From: Nereocystis luetkeana
Lineage: Eukaryota > Sar > Phaeophyceae > Laminariales > Laminariaceae
Assembly (NCBI GenBank): GCA_031213475.1
Contig: JARUPZ010000034.1
Location: forward strand, 4,714,940 to 4,778,939
Length of the DNA: 64,000 bases
Reading direction: 5' to 3'
Shown here: positions 32,115 to 42,918 of the stretch, in pieces
Layout of the letters: the number at the start of each line of letters is the position of its first letter
How positions within the stretch are numbered: the first letter of the stretch is position 1
Notes under the pieces: model-generated
Database searches by the model: none
What the model was told of the DNA's origin: nothing
What the model saw: only the letters and a program-made list of their open reading frames with translations
Program-made: the position numbers and the translations under genes

Positions 32115-32400
32115 GGCGCAAGAGACGAATCAAACTGATTCGAGATGAATGCATCCGAATCGAATCGAACCTGATCGTTCTATTTCGACTAAAACAGGGT
32201 TAAACGGACTGAATGAGGACATAACAAGAACCGAGCTGATCGAGACTGAACAATTCCGAATAGAACCCAATCGACTCAGACGGCACTGAACTGGACCGAA
32301 TTGGATCGAATCGAATTGAACAGAACATAACCAAATTTGGTTCGAATCGATCCGAAGGCAACCATACCTAATCCAAAACAGCACAACCAGATCGCGGGGG
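32115..32400 (+). repeat. Degenerate GAACCGAAT repeats (unit 2)
   Basis: Counterpart of 14396-14670. Confidence 0.7.
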
Positions 32401-32543
32401 AAACAATAGTTACACGCCCACCGTCAATCTCCTCATTTTTTCCCTCGAAGCCCTGTGACCCCACCGGTGGGTCAGCCCGGGCAGGATAATCGCAGCGTCA
32501 GCAACACGCTTCGCGTCTGCATCGGGCGAACCAAACGACCGAG

Positions 32544-33797
32544 CTACGTGATGGGCATCAGCAGGCCGCCCGGACCCCAAAATACCAACGGTGTCGCTCC
32601 CGGCACCTGACGCTGGGCTCGGCTCAGACGCTGACGCCTGAGCTGCACCCTCTGATGCACCATGTGCTCCCTCTGGAGCTCCAGCTCTGCCTCCTGAAGC
32701 TGAAGGCGCACCCTTTGGCGCTGGAGCCGCGCGCTCTGGCGAAGGAGTTGTAATCTCTGCTCGGCTACCACTCGCTCGCGCATAGCATCGCACTCCCGCG
32801 CAGGAAAGAAGTCACTGTGGCGAGGCACTCTATAAACCGTCGCTCCGGCGGTGTTGCCCAAGGCGTTCTCCGTGGTAGGTAGAGGAAATTCCTGAATGCG
32901 CCTGCGGATTCCATTTTGATGCGACCCCACTGTGGCAGCACGTGTTCGGGCAACGCCTTCGAATCCCGGCGGCGTACGAAGGCGAGCCTGTTCAATGCCA
33001 ACGTTGCCGCTGCTGTCATCGCCACCACCACGCCCGCCGTTACAGGCACCGCCACCGCCACCATCACCGCCACTGCCACCACCACCACCACCACCCCCGC
33101 CATCCCCACCACCACCACCATTATCACCACCACGATCATCTCCGACCTCGGCTTCTGGGGAGCGAGACCCCGCACCAGGGGCAACAGGGATAGCCGCGGT
33201 AGCGGCGACGGTGGTCGGCGGCTCAACGACGACCGCCATGTTGCCGCCCGGGGGCGAGTTACTCCCATGCACATCTAGCACGCTCACCCAGCGCTGGGAA
33301 ACGGGGCGGTGTGGGACCGGGGTGACGAGCCCGATCCCGACGCCGGTAGCTGATTGGCCTGTTCTCGTCTCGGTGGGAGCGCGAGCGTAAGAAGCAATAT
33401 CCTGCGGGTATCCTCGGGTTCCGCGGCCCACGGGCGTGCGCACGATGCTATCCGCGTCGCTTCCTGTACAATGGTTGTCGGCGGGGTGACCTCCGTAAAC
33501 GGTGCCACCACCGCCACCACCTCCGGCTACGGTACCGCGAGGCTCCGGAACAGCGGCAACAGCCGTAGCGGCCACGGTAGTGGTGCGCGGCGGCTGAACC
33601 GTGGCCCTCGCGTCACCGCCCGTGGACATAAGCATTCTCTCGAGGTCCGCAAAATTCCAGCAGTGCTGGGGGAGGGCATCGTGAGAGGCGGGGGCCTTGG
33701 TCCCGGTGAAGGCAATGGCTTGTCCCGGTCCCGTCCTAGCGGAAGTGTGAGATCGAGTTGCGCCCCGCTGTTGGTCCCCGGTCATGCTTCGGCCCAT
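32544..33797 (-). CDS. Gly-rich protein with C-terminal coiled coil (unit 2)
   Basis: The 417-residue counterpart of 14819-16090. Start ATG, coiled coil and hydrophobic tail (LVFWGPGGLLMPIT) are retained. The Gly block is shorter and rearranged (GDDRGGDNGGGG), which accounts for the six-residue difference. All length changes are multiples of three. There are scattered replacements such as WNVADLERTLL to WNFADLERMLM. No function can be assigned beyond a likely self-associating coiled coil. Confidence 0.55.
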   Translation of the reverse strand: MGRSMTGDQQRGATRSHTSARTGPGQAIAFTGTKAPASHDALPQHCWNFADLERMLMSTGGDARATVQPPRTTTVAATAVAAVPEPRGTVAGGGGGGGTVYGGHPADNHCTGSDADSIVRTPVGRGTRGYPQDIASYARAPTETRTGQSATGVGIGLVTPVPHRPVSQRWVSVLDVHGSNSPPGGNMAVVVEPPTTVAATAAIPVAPGAGSRSPEAEVGDDRGGDNGGGGGDGGGGGGGGGSGGDGGGGGACNGGRGGGDDSSGNVGIEQARLRTPPGFEGVARTRAATVGSHQNGIRRRIQEFPLPTTENALGNTAGATVYRVPRHSDFFPARECDAMRERVVAEQRLQLLRQSARLQRQRVRLQLQEAELELQREHMVHQRVQLRRQRLSRAQRQVPGATPLVFWGPGGLLMPIT

Positions 33798-33902
33798 GGC
33801 TGCGTGGGCGACTCCTCTAGCGCGTCCCTAAAGGGCATTTGTTAGTACAGAAAGAAGCATACACAGGGGCGGGGAAGGCATACGAAGGAGGTGTACTCAT
33901 TA

Positions 33903-33960
33903 TCATGCATGGTCGTAGAAGTATGACCATAGACCCTCTCATCCCTACCATGCCGGGACG
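33903..33960. promoter_or_regulatory. Shared upstream motif, coiled-coil copy (unit 2)
   Basis: Counterpart of 16196-16250, about 105 bp upstream of the ATG at 33797. Confidence 0.5.
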
Positions 33961-35464
33961 AGGGGGGTTAAAGTCAACAGAGGTACATTTGTTGTACATA
34001 GGGAATCACGCTGGACGGGGGGGGGGGGGGCTTAGGTTGACAGAGGTACCTTTGTTGTGCAGAGGCGAGCATACGGAGGTAAGAGGGCTAAAGGTTAGAG
34101 GTACATCTGTACAGAGGGAAATATACGGAGGGGCGGGAGGGGGGTATGGTTAACAGAGGGGTGTGCTTTCTCCCTTGCTTTCGTTTTGAGTTTACATCTA
34201 CTGGAGAGGTTTGTCCTGCGCACGCGGTGATAAAAGGTTTTAACTTCAAGCTGACAGCTTCACTGAGAACACAATGCGGCACATAGCGTAAAAGCGGCAC
34301 AACTCAGAATTCGAAGGCCAGAACTATCGGGGGAGAGGGGTTGAGGTTAGTTTGACAGAGCAGTTTTTCCCACTTACTTCCGTCTACGTGTCTACAAAGA
34401 GTGTTTTCCTACAGAGGGTAAATTAAATCAGTCCATAGACCGATGTTTTGACAGAGGAAATAATATTTGGGAGGGGCAGAGCTATATTAAGTTTCCTTTC
34501 TACCTGTTTTTGTTTTGTTTTTTTCATCTTCCGGCGGATGGGTGAAACAAAGCTAGACCCTTTTACTGCCGCACTGTACGTAAAAAAGATATTCAACTCC
34601 TATCCCGAGTAATCCATTCGTCCCCCAAGCGTACGCGTTATCGTAGACGGATTTACCTCCCACGTGTTTCCTTTCTTCCGTGTATACACCTACTGCGAGT
34701 GTCGTCCTACAAACACGCCGTCAAATCGTTGGCACTTGAAACCACATGTTGACAGACTGGAAGCAAATGTAGGGTGGGGGGGGGGGCAGCAATTATCGAG
34801 GGGGATATTTCCCTTTGGTGCCGTCTACCGATATGTATCTACTGAGAGAATCGCCCTACCAACATGGTGTCGATAACGCTGAAATAAAAAAGAGGTAGCT
34901 CAACAGAGGAACGAATACGGGGGAAGGAGCGTCAAGGTGAGACTGTCAGAGTAGTTTTTCCCACATGCTTCCGTCTATGTATCTACTGAGAATGACGTTT
35001 TACGAGGACGACGATGTCAAAGGGTCAAACACATTTTAATCATCTGTTTGACATATCTCGAAATACAGGATAAAACGTCATCTACTCTGTTTTTTTTCTC
35101 CAGGGCCTATGTCTTTAGCCTCCGAGCTATCTATCAAGAGGGTCCTCGGACATACACGAAGTGCCAAGTGTGGCATTTTACACGTGAAGCGGTTATTCGA
35201 CAGAGAAATTGATCCGGGGGGCAGGGGGGGCGAGAATAATCATATACAGATCACTTTTCGTTTATCATGCTTGCGTATATTCATCAATCTACTCAGAGCT
35301 GTCCGTCCTACAAACGAAGGCGTGGAAATGGAAAAACTTGAAACGACAATTCTAGAGAGAGAGGAAGAAATAAGAGGGCAGGGGGGTTAAGGTTTGGTTA
35401 ACAGAGCGGTTTTTTCCCCTCGCTTACCTATTTGTATGCTAGTGTCGAGCGCAGCATTAAGGCG
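33961..35464. repeat. Diverged ~150-bp satellite at unit end (unit 2)
   Basis: Counterpart of 16251-17759, continuing into the start of unit 3. Confidence 0.6.
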
Positions 35465-35734
35465 TCATCACAACATTATTACTTGAAACGAAAACATCTG
35501 ACAGGCAAAGAAAACCGAGGGTTTTATCTCTATATCTCTTTCCCTCGTCTGCACACCTACCCAAGGGCTATTGATATCGACTCATGTTTTGTCTCAACAC
35601 CCTCGTGTTCTTGTTTTTTTTGCCTGAACGAGGGACGCTAAGCGTTCCTGAATTTTCGATATCAGTTTCAAGTGCCAAATTTAGGAATTTTGTTTCGTTT
35701 TTTCGTTTTCTTTGACCAAAAGAGAAACAAATAT

Positions 35735-35743
35735 GGGGGGGGG
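35735..35743 (+). repeat. Poly-G tract, 9 bases (unit 3)
   Basis: Counterpart of the 23- and 21-base tracts. The sequence around it is also more diverged. Confidence 0.85.
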
Positions 35744-36126
35744 AAACTGGCAATAGGTAAGAATGGCCCAAGAGTATCGCTCTACGAAAACACCATAGAA
35801 TGGCTAAACCTAAAAACCGACTTTGGGCGTGGAACTAAATAAATACAGGGGGGGTGGGGATTTAAGATGAACAGAGATATTCTTTATTTTTGCCTCTATC
35901 AGCGCATCTACATAGATTATCATCGGACAAACATGGAAGCAAAACTCAAGTCGATCCTTCGACCGAGGAAATAATCCGGAAGGGAGGGAGGGCGGGAGGA
36001 AGGGAATGGTCTCATAACAGACGGAGTTTTGTTCAAGTTCGTCCCTCTTGACATCTGTCCACTCAACGTTTCATAGCGTAAAACTTTGGCACATCAGTTT
36101 CATAGAGGAAAAAAGGGTTAGATGTA

Positions 36127-36152
36127 GGGGTTTGGGTTCGGGTTTGGGTTAG
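36127..36152 (+). repeat. Telomere-like patch, shortened (unit 3)
   Basis: It has fewer GGGTTT units than 675-707, and one is changed to GGGTTC. Confidence 0.7.
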
Positions 36153-36667
36153 GATTTGGACTCAACTACATTTAACAACTTCGTCGAAGCCGGGCCGAAT
36201 CGTATACAAGGCTCGTAAACACGACCCAAAGTAGAAATAACGTACAATAATTAACATATCACATACTACAAACCAGTACGGTATTGTTGTTTTCTACGAA
36301 TAGGCAACAACACCCTACGTCTTTCTCCCTACGTAGCACAGTGTTTTCGTCTAGCTTTGATTCGCCCAGGCCCTAGAAAGTTGGCCTGTTTGGCTGCGCT
36401 ACTTCCATGTCCACCAATATTCCGTTGTCACACAACACGCGCTGTGGTGAAGGAATGCCGAGGCTATTTCATCACTCATCTGTTTATCGCGTCGTGGACA
36501 GGCGAACGGCGGTGAGTTGTTGTGGGAAGCAACAACAATGTCAACCACAACGACATCGAACTACAAAACCCGCAACAGCATCAACGACAAAAAACACCGA
36601 CAGCAGCATAACCAGCAACAACACACCCATACATAGCAACAACAAACAATGACAAAGACAGTAACAG

Positions 36668-38146
36668 CTAACGCAATAACAAAGAACCACTACAGTACAG
36701 TAAGCCAACCACATGATACAACAACGGAATCTCTCTCACCCCAGTTTGCGAGGCCGGATTCCTCTGCGGCCAACGCTCGTGCGCAACAGGCGGTGGCGTC
36801 GGATCCTCTGTCTCGCAACCACTGTCGCCTCCAAGGTTGGACATCTTCTTGCCGCCGGAGGCTGTCCCACCGCTGCCACCACCCCCACCCCCACCACCGC
36901 CACCGCCACCGCCACCGCCGCCACCACCACCACCGCCACCCACACCTCCACCTTCGCGGTCGATCACGCGACTTACACCGTTCCGGCCACCGTCGTAACA
37001 GCGGCCTCTACTAACCCTACCCTCTCCAGCACATGCTGACATAGCTGGCGGAGCGTGGCTCATACGTTCGGGGCTTTTCTTCCTGAGCACCCGGCAGAAG
37101 GGCATGGCGTTGTTGCTGCTGTTCAAAACGCCTATTGGGCACCCGGCAGCCCGGCAGACCACACCGGCAGCCTCGGCGCCGTGTTCGCTGTAGACCGCAA
37201 GCTCGAGCGCCGCTGCGGCCATCTCCGAAGGTCTCGATCCCTTGAGGTAGCCGGCCCTCAGCCACCTCAGCGCGGTTTTCCCCGCGCGCTCACCGATGCT
37301 AACGGTTTGGGCTTCGAGAAGCGCCCCTTCCGAAACCGCGCGAGCGATGAAGTGGTGGAGGAACGTCCACGGCGTCTCCGGGAGAACGGAGAAGCGCACG
37401 CTCTCGCAGAAACGCCATTCTACACGTTCCATCGCTTGCGATGCCCTGCGGTACTCCTCCCTCTCAGACACACCGCAGGCGTCCAGCAGACGGGGCAGGA
37501 GAGACCCCTGCGAAAAACACTCGTCCAGCTTTAGCGCCATATAGACGCAGACGGCCGGGATGAGGAAATGGTCCGGCAGCTCTTCGTCCTGGACACTTCC
37601 GTCGTCACCGTCGTCGCTACCAATACCAAGGCTACCAACGCCAGCACCCCAACCAGTCAACCCAACACCACCGCTACCACCACCCCCCCAACCACTCCAA
37701 TTACTATCTCCGCCACCTCCACCACCACCGCCGCCGCCGCCACCACCAATACCGCCCCAACCAGCACCAGTACCACCACCACGACCATCCCCAGCCCCAG
37801 TCCCACCATCACCACCGCCACCACCGCCGCCTCCCGTCGGGGACACCAATGCACCGTAGCACCTCCCCATGTTTACATAGACAGACGTAACAGCATCCAG
37901 GGTGGCTTCGTGGGGTACGTGAAACCCCCCTTCCACGGCCAGTTGTTCGATTATCTCATCCGCCTTCGCGAGTAGCGCCTCCAGCCGAACGGGCGACAAC
38001 GCCTCGAACCCCCGCTGGATAACGGGGTAGTCAACTTCTTCCTTGGTATAGGCATGCCTGAGCAGGGCGTCAACCTCTGGGGTGGAGAGGTTGACCGTCC
38101 CGACCAAGTTAGCGGAGCCGGGATATACCTTCTTGTTGATGGGCAC
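36668..38146 (-). CDS. Cyclin-like protein with Gly-rich insertion (unit 3)
   Basis: The 492-residue frame includes 13 more N-terminal residues (MPINKKVYPGSAN) only because GCG became GTG upstream; these codons are open in the other units too. The mid-fold Gly run is 13 (18 and 17 in units 1 and 2). The C-terminal Gly tract is four codons longer (12-bp insertion near 36900). Cyclin motifs ALKLDE, PWTFLHHFIA and PSEMAAAALELAV are all unchanged. Replacements include Gly-to-Glu at RLGALLAKAD. No stop or frameshift despite the greater divergence of unit 3. Confidence 0.75.
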   Translation of the reverse strand: MPINKKVYPGSANLVGTVNLSTPEVDALLRHAYTKEEVDYPVIQRGFEALSPVRLEALLAKADEIIEQLAVEGGFHVPHEATLDAVTSVYVNMGRCYGALVSPTGGGGGGGGDGGTGAGDGRGGGTGAGWGGIGGGGGGGGGGGGGDSNWSGWGGGGSGGVGLTGWGAGVGSLGIGSDDGDDGSVQDEELPDHFLIPAVCVYMALKLDECFSQGSLLPRLLDACGVSEREEYRRASQAMERVEWRFCESVRFSVLPETPWTFLHHFIARAVSEGALLEAQTVSIGERAGKTALRWLRAGYLKGSRPSEMAAAALELAVYSEHGAEAAGVVCRAAGCPIGVLNSSNNAMPFCRVLRKKSPERMSHAPPAMSACAGEGRVSRGRCYDGGRNGVSRVIDREGGGVGGGGGGGGGGGGGGGGGGGGGGSGGTASGGKKMSNLGGDSGCETEDPTPPPVAHERWPQRNPASQTGVREIPLLYHVVGLLYCSGSLLLR

Positions 38147-38247
38147 CTTTAGGAATGGTGGAGCGGGGCGCGGTACGTGCGCAGAGAGATAGACATGTAG
38201 GAGCCAGAGATGGGGGGGAACGGGAGCAGGCGGGGAGTGTGCTCATT

Positions 38248-38300
38248 GTCATGCATAGGCGTAGTCGTGTGACCATAGATCATCACATTCTTACAATGCC
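38248..38300. promoter_or_regulatory. Shared upstream motif, cyclin copy (unit 3)
   Basis: Same position relative to the cyclin frame as in units 1 and 2, with a few substitutions (CATAGATCATCACATTC). Confidence 0.5.
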
Positions 38301-38694
38301 GAGAGGGGGCGGGGAGGGGGGGGGGGCAGGGAGAGAGAGAAAGCAAGAGATGGAGAGAGGGAAAAATGGTGAGAGAAACGAATCGATGTTTACAGATGTC
38401 TCCTTTCTGGTTACTATGCCTTCTGTTCCTTTGGGCTGTATATACTTCAAACTTGCACCTACTGGTGAGCCTTTCGTTCTGTGTTGGGCTATAGACTTCA
38501 AAATTTCAACAGCCGGCGGGCCTTTCGTCTTTTATTCACGTCATGAGAGCTTCACAGCTGTTTCTTTTTTGATACTGGTACGAAATTTGTACCCATTTCA
38601 GTATATGGGACTTATGATGTTCAGGTGGGAAGCGTCAGACAGTCTTAGACTTTAGTGGAACACAAAGCATGCAGTGTCACAAGAGAGTAACACA

Positions 38695-38745
38695 ACAGCA
38701 GCAGCCAGCAGCAGCCAGCAGCAGAAGCAGCAGCAGCAGGAGCGG
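38695..38745 (+). repeat. CAG microsatellite (unit 3)
   Basis: Contains one additional CAGCAGCCAG block relative to unit 1. Confidence 0.7.
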
Positions 38746-39331
38746 TGCAGGCAGTGCCGCTGCTGCTATATTTCCACCGCCGTTGCTGCTGTGCTGCTTG
38801 CAGTTGTTCTGTCGCTCTCTCTTCTGCGTAACTCCCAAAACTGAACACCCTTCTGCTGTTGTTGAGCTCAGCACGCACTTACTCATTGCGTGATGTAGAC
38901 CAATTGATGTCGACCGAGCGTTTCGTTTCTGTTGCTTGCTGTACGTGTTTGGTGACAGCTGTGTGTGTGCACTACTGCTTGAATGGTGCCGCCTCCACTA
39001 TCCCCGATAAACCCAAATGATCTACACATTGTTTTGTCAACCTAACTCCATGCACTTTGCTACCTTAGGGTTAAGTTTGAGGTAAGTAGAAAATCATCGG
39101 CCTTGCGTCACCCCGAGTCCGAGGGGGGGGTCTTGTAGAGAGTGCCGAGTTCTATTCACGACATGTGCTGTTTTTCGAGCACAAGCAGTTATTGCAGTTG
39201 ATCAAAGAAATACGGCATGAGTAACCAGCCACCCCTGGGGGTCAGCGGCATCTCCGTGGCCTTTGTATCTTTGTTACGCATGAGTCATGAGCTCGATTCC
39301 GATGTTCTTAGTGATTGTGATATTGAAATAC

Positions 39332-39511
39332 AGTAGACACGAGTCGAATAACACGAGCCTGTTGGTCAAGTAGACACGGTTTTGTTCTTAAGAGGTGAAC
39401 GCGACTCTATTGTTGAAGTAGACATGGAATTTCGTTGAAGTGGTTGACACGGCTCTAACGTCGAAGTCGTCGCGATTTCATCGTTCAAGTAGACACGACC
39501 CAATCTGCTGT
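39332..39511 (+). repeat. Degenerate GTAGACACG repeats (unit 3)
   Basis: Counterpart of 3880-4060 with additional substitutions. Confidence 0.6.
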
Positions 39512-39897
39512 GGGTGGACTAGGCGCGAATATGTCGGTGAGGTGTATACGACTCAAATTGATGCAGATGAAGTAGGTGCGACGCGGGTTTCATCGGCACT
39601 AACAGCAACTAACGTCGTTGACAAGAAAAAACGGCGAAAAGCGATTTTCCTTCGTTGTTATATCGTGAGCACTAGAACTGCAGTTCGATTATGAACATCG
39701 GCGAGCGTGCAAGGAATGAACATTAACCCCTGTAGACTTGTAAGCACATTTTCGGGGACACAGCTTAACTCAGGAGCAGTGTGGCATATTGTATGCTGTA
39801 GATTACGGGTTCAGCTTTGCACCGCTAACGTCAGGCGAAAACGAAAAGCAAGGACCGACTGAAATTGAGAGAAGCGCACAACAAAACGGACGTCAAA

Positions 39898-40047
39898 GAC
39901 CGTTGGACGACCAAACGAACGACAAGGAAGGACCGTTGGGAACACACAGACACCAAGGACCGTTGGGGACACACAGACGTCAAGGACCGTTGGGAACACA
40001 CACGCGTCAAGGACGTTGGGAACACACGGACGCTAAGGACCGTTGGA
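39898..40047 (+). repeat. 27-bp minisatellite (unit 3)
   Basis: Here the third unit is a regular GACCGTTGGGAACACACAC where units 1 and 2 have the degenerate AAACCATTGG form, and GGAAGGACC appears near 39927. This suggests unit-level rearrangement. Confidence 0.85.
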
Positions 40048-40252
40048 GGCTGGGGGGGGAGAAGGGGGCCTCAAGAGCGACTCTCGCTCTGTGACGCCCG
40101 ATCCTAGTATCTAAAACGTTAACAAAAACAAAAGTGGAAGCTCTGAGAAACCTAGGATGACGACACGGAGTTTGTCAGATGAAGGTACTCCCTCGTTAAA
40201 CACCATTGACACAATCTAGCAAAGGAGTTGATGAATGGAAAATAAAACGACG

Positions 40253-40253
<1 letters not shown>

Positions 40254-40287
<34 letters not shown>

Positions 40288-40307
40288 ATCAAATCAACCA
40301 ATCAACC
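40254..40307 (+). repeat. AATC microsatellite (unit 3)
   Basis: Shorter than in units 1 and 2. Confidence 0.85.
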
Positions 40308-41170
40308 ATTTGCGGTTTATGTTAACCGTCCTTGGGACTTCAGAGCGGAAAAAATGACGGCCAAGAATAGTGACGAGTACAGCATCGTCTACTGCTGCAT
40401 GAGTGGGGAACTATTATACGAGTTGGTGTCCCAACTATCAATATTACGAAGAAAGGAGTCGCACGAAACGGGCGCGGCATAATCCTACAGCAGCAGTAGT
40501 ACCCGTACTGCTGGGCGCTCACGCCTTTCGTGTACGGCTGATGAGGAAAATCGGTCGCAAACTTCTTCTTGTGGGAATATGAGAGGTATATACGAAGGTT
40601 CTACGTCGCTTTATTCCGGTATATTCATGGCGGTATGTCGCGCAGAAAACCCACGGCATGCGTACCTTTTTCTGGCTGCCCCCGAAGATTTTTTTGTCGC
40701 GTTTCTTATTTTGACGTTGCTATCGTACGAGTGAGTACAGGGAGTGTACCGTAACTACAGCAGTCGCCTTTGATAGCATACTCGGTTGGCAACGAAATCG
40801 TTGCTTTCAAACCTGTAATGATTCGTTGACTTCTCTAGAAACCTACGTACACCCCCCCCGTAGAACACGCGATCGCAAGCTAAGCTTGCACAGGTGAGTT
40901 TTGTGTTTTATTTCAATCTCAGCGTCGTTTATTTTTTTTGTTTTCTTAATTACGTATACGAATTGGTACTTGTACTTGGACCAGGTATTAAAAATAAAAC
41001 CAGGTAAATATTTGTTCTACTACTATTAATAATATTTTTCGCGACCAGTTCTTCATCGGTATAAACTAGCACTGAGGGACCGCCAGGCCGCTAGGGGGAG
41101 GGAGGAAGAAGCTGGAGGAATGCGGCTGATGACCTGGGGATGGGAGGTTGATGAGGAATAATAGGAAATA

Positions 41171-42918
41171 CAAGGCGCTTCGCTCCGCGGGCGGCCTACG
41201 CCGCCCGCTACGCTCGCTCTGGAAGGAAAAAAGTACATCAAATTATGCGAAGTGCCTGAGGTCCACGATTGAGTTTAGGTCGTAATTGCAAACCGGCGAC
41301 TTGATAATGCCAAGAGCCCCGCCGCCATGCTTCAGGAACAAACAGCTCCGACGCCAGCTCGAATGCCATATATATATGCGCTTCGCGTCGCGGATGTCGT
41401 ACATACGTACATACCCCAGGTAGGATACTACTGCTGTCTGTACTTATTTTCTTCTTTCGATATGCTCTTATGTCTGTACTCGTATGTAGGAAGAAGGCGA
41501 AAGCACAGCACGGCACAGCAGCAAAAAAATGAAAATGAAACCGAAAACTCGAAAAGGGAAAAAAATCCCCGTCCCCTCTCGTGTAATAATTTTCTGCCTG
41601 ATTGGAACACCTTGCACCCGGTCAAAAAGAAGGAAAGAAAAACATCGCACAGAGAGCTTCTCTCTCAGCCTCGTACGCCGTCCGCCCCGCTCGCGATCAC
41701 CTCGCTACCGATTCGGTCCGGGTAAAGTTTTTATCACTCTCTGCCACAATCAGCCCCGTCGCCCGCCCCGCGTGAAGCCCGGTGCTCACCGTGGCCGTCG
41801 TTTGCCAGCTCGATAACGTTGGTGTTCAAACTGCACACCTCCTTCCTTCAACTTCAGCGTGGTCGCAAAAATAAGCACCGCTTGAATAGTATCTTGCCCT
41901 CCTGAACGACCTTGATAAACTCGTACATACTCTATGAACAATCATAAATCGAAGCCAGACAAAGCCCGTTCATGCATCCCTCGTGTCTCGAGGCACTCGC
42001 GACGCCTAGGCACGAAAGCGGCGACCGCGCTCCTTGCAACCTCCCCTCTACCCGCCAGCACCCGCTGACACCCGCGACGGCGCCGGGCTCTCCCGCCGTG
42101 CCGTGCTCGGAGTACACGCACGCACACGAAACGAAAGAAGAAAAAGGGAAGAAAGGACGTGCCAAGAGAAATGGAGAAAACCAAGAACTGCTGGAAAGGT
42201 CCGGCAAGTAGTAATGAAAAGCTGCCTGATTGGAGCACCTTGCACCCAGTCGAAAATAAGGAAAGAAAAACATCGCACAGAAGAGCTTCTCTCTCAGCCT
42301 CGTACGCCGCCCGCCCCGCTCGCGACCACCTCGCTACCGATCCGGTCCGGGTAAAGCTTATATCACTCTCTGCCACAATCAGCCCCGTCGCCCGCCCCGC
42401 GTGAAGCCCGGTGCTCACCGTGGCCGTCGTTCGCCAGCTCGATAACGTTGGTGTTCAAACTGCACACCTCCTTCTTTCAACTTCAGCGTGGTCGCAAAAA
42501 TAAGCACCGCTTGAATAGTATCTTGCCCTCCTGAACGACCTTTATAAAATCGTACATACTCTATCAACAATCATAAATCGAAGCCAGACAAAGCCCGTTC
42601 ATGCATCCCTCGTGTCTCGAGGCACACGCGACGCCTAGGCACGAAAGCGGCGACCGCGCTCCTTGCAACCCCCCCTCTACCCGCCAGCACCCGCTGGCAC
42701 CCGCGACGGTGCCGGGTCCTCCCGCGATGCCGTGCTCGGAGAACACGCACACGAAACGAAAGAAGAAAAAAGGAAGAAATGGCCGAGAAAACCAAGAACT
42801 GCTGGAAAGGTCCGGCAAGTAATGAAAGGAGGCGGTTTGGAAGTGGGAGCTCTGAGAGGCCAGGGATGCACCAACCGAGCACGCTCAGGGGTTGTGATCT
42901 AAGTATGTAGTTCTATAG
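41171..42918. mobile_element. Inserted 1.75-kb element A (unit 3 only)
   Basis: Units 1 and 2 lack this DNA; their sequence at 5727-5743 is interrupted here and resumes at TATAGCTAAGATG. The element begins CAAGGCGCTTCGCTCC with a GCGGGCGGC-CTAC-GCCGCCCGC hairpin and ends GTGATCTAAG...GTTCTATAG. A relative with the same ends is at 46662-48122. It contains a direct duplication of about 628 bp. Frames on both strands differ between the copies, so I call no gene. The short TATA stretch of the target is missing, and I see no clear target duplication. Confidence 0.7.
41594..42829. repeat. 628-bp tandem duplication inside element A
   Basis: CTGCCTGATTGGAACACC at 41594 recurs as CTGCCTGATTGGAGCACC at 42222, and the following ~610 bases run in parallel. 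The relative at 46662-48122 has a single copy of this segment (from about 47097), so the duplication is specific to element A. Confidence 0.85.

Larger units (their letters stand above)
17760..35464. repeat. Tandem unit 2 of the 17.7-kb array
   Basis: Unit 2 is 17705 bp and collinear with unit 1 throughout. Stretches without any difference (for example 29877-30303 against 12138-12564, 427 bp) alternate with stretches carrying several changes per 50 bp. Differences include one hairpin unit at 24127 where unit 1 has two, and a shorter poly-G tract. Both main open frames remain intact. Confidence 0.95.

Noticed and set aside
41942..42418. 158-codon minus frame in element A
   Set aside because: It is not kept in the second half of the duplication or in element B, and I could not establish a reading frame common to all three copies.
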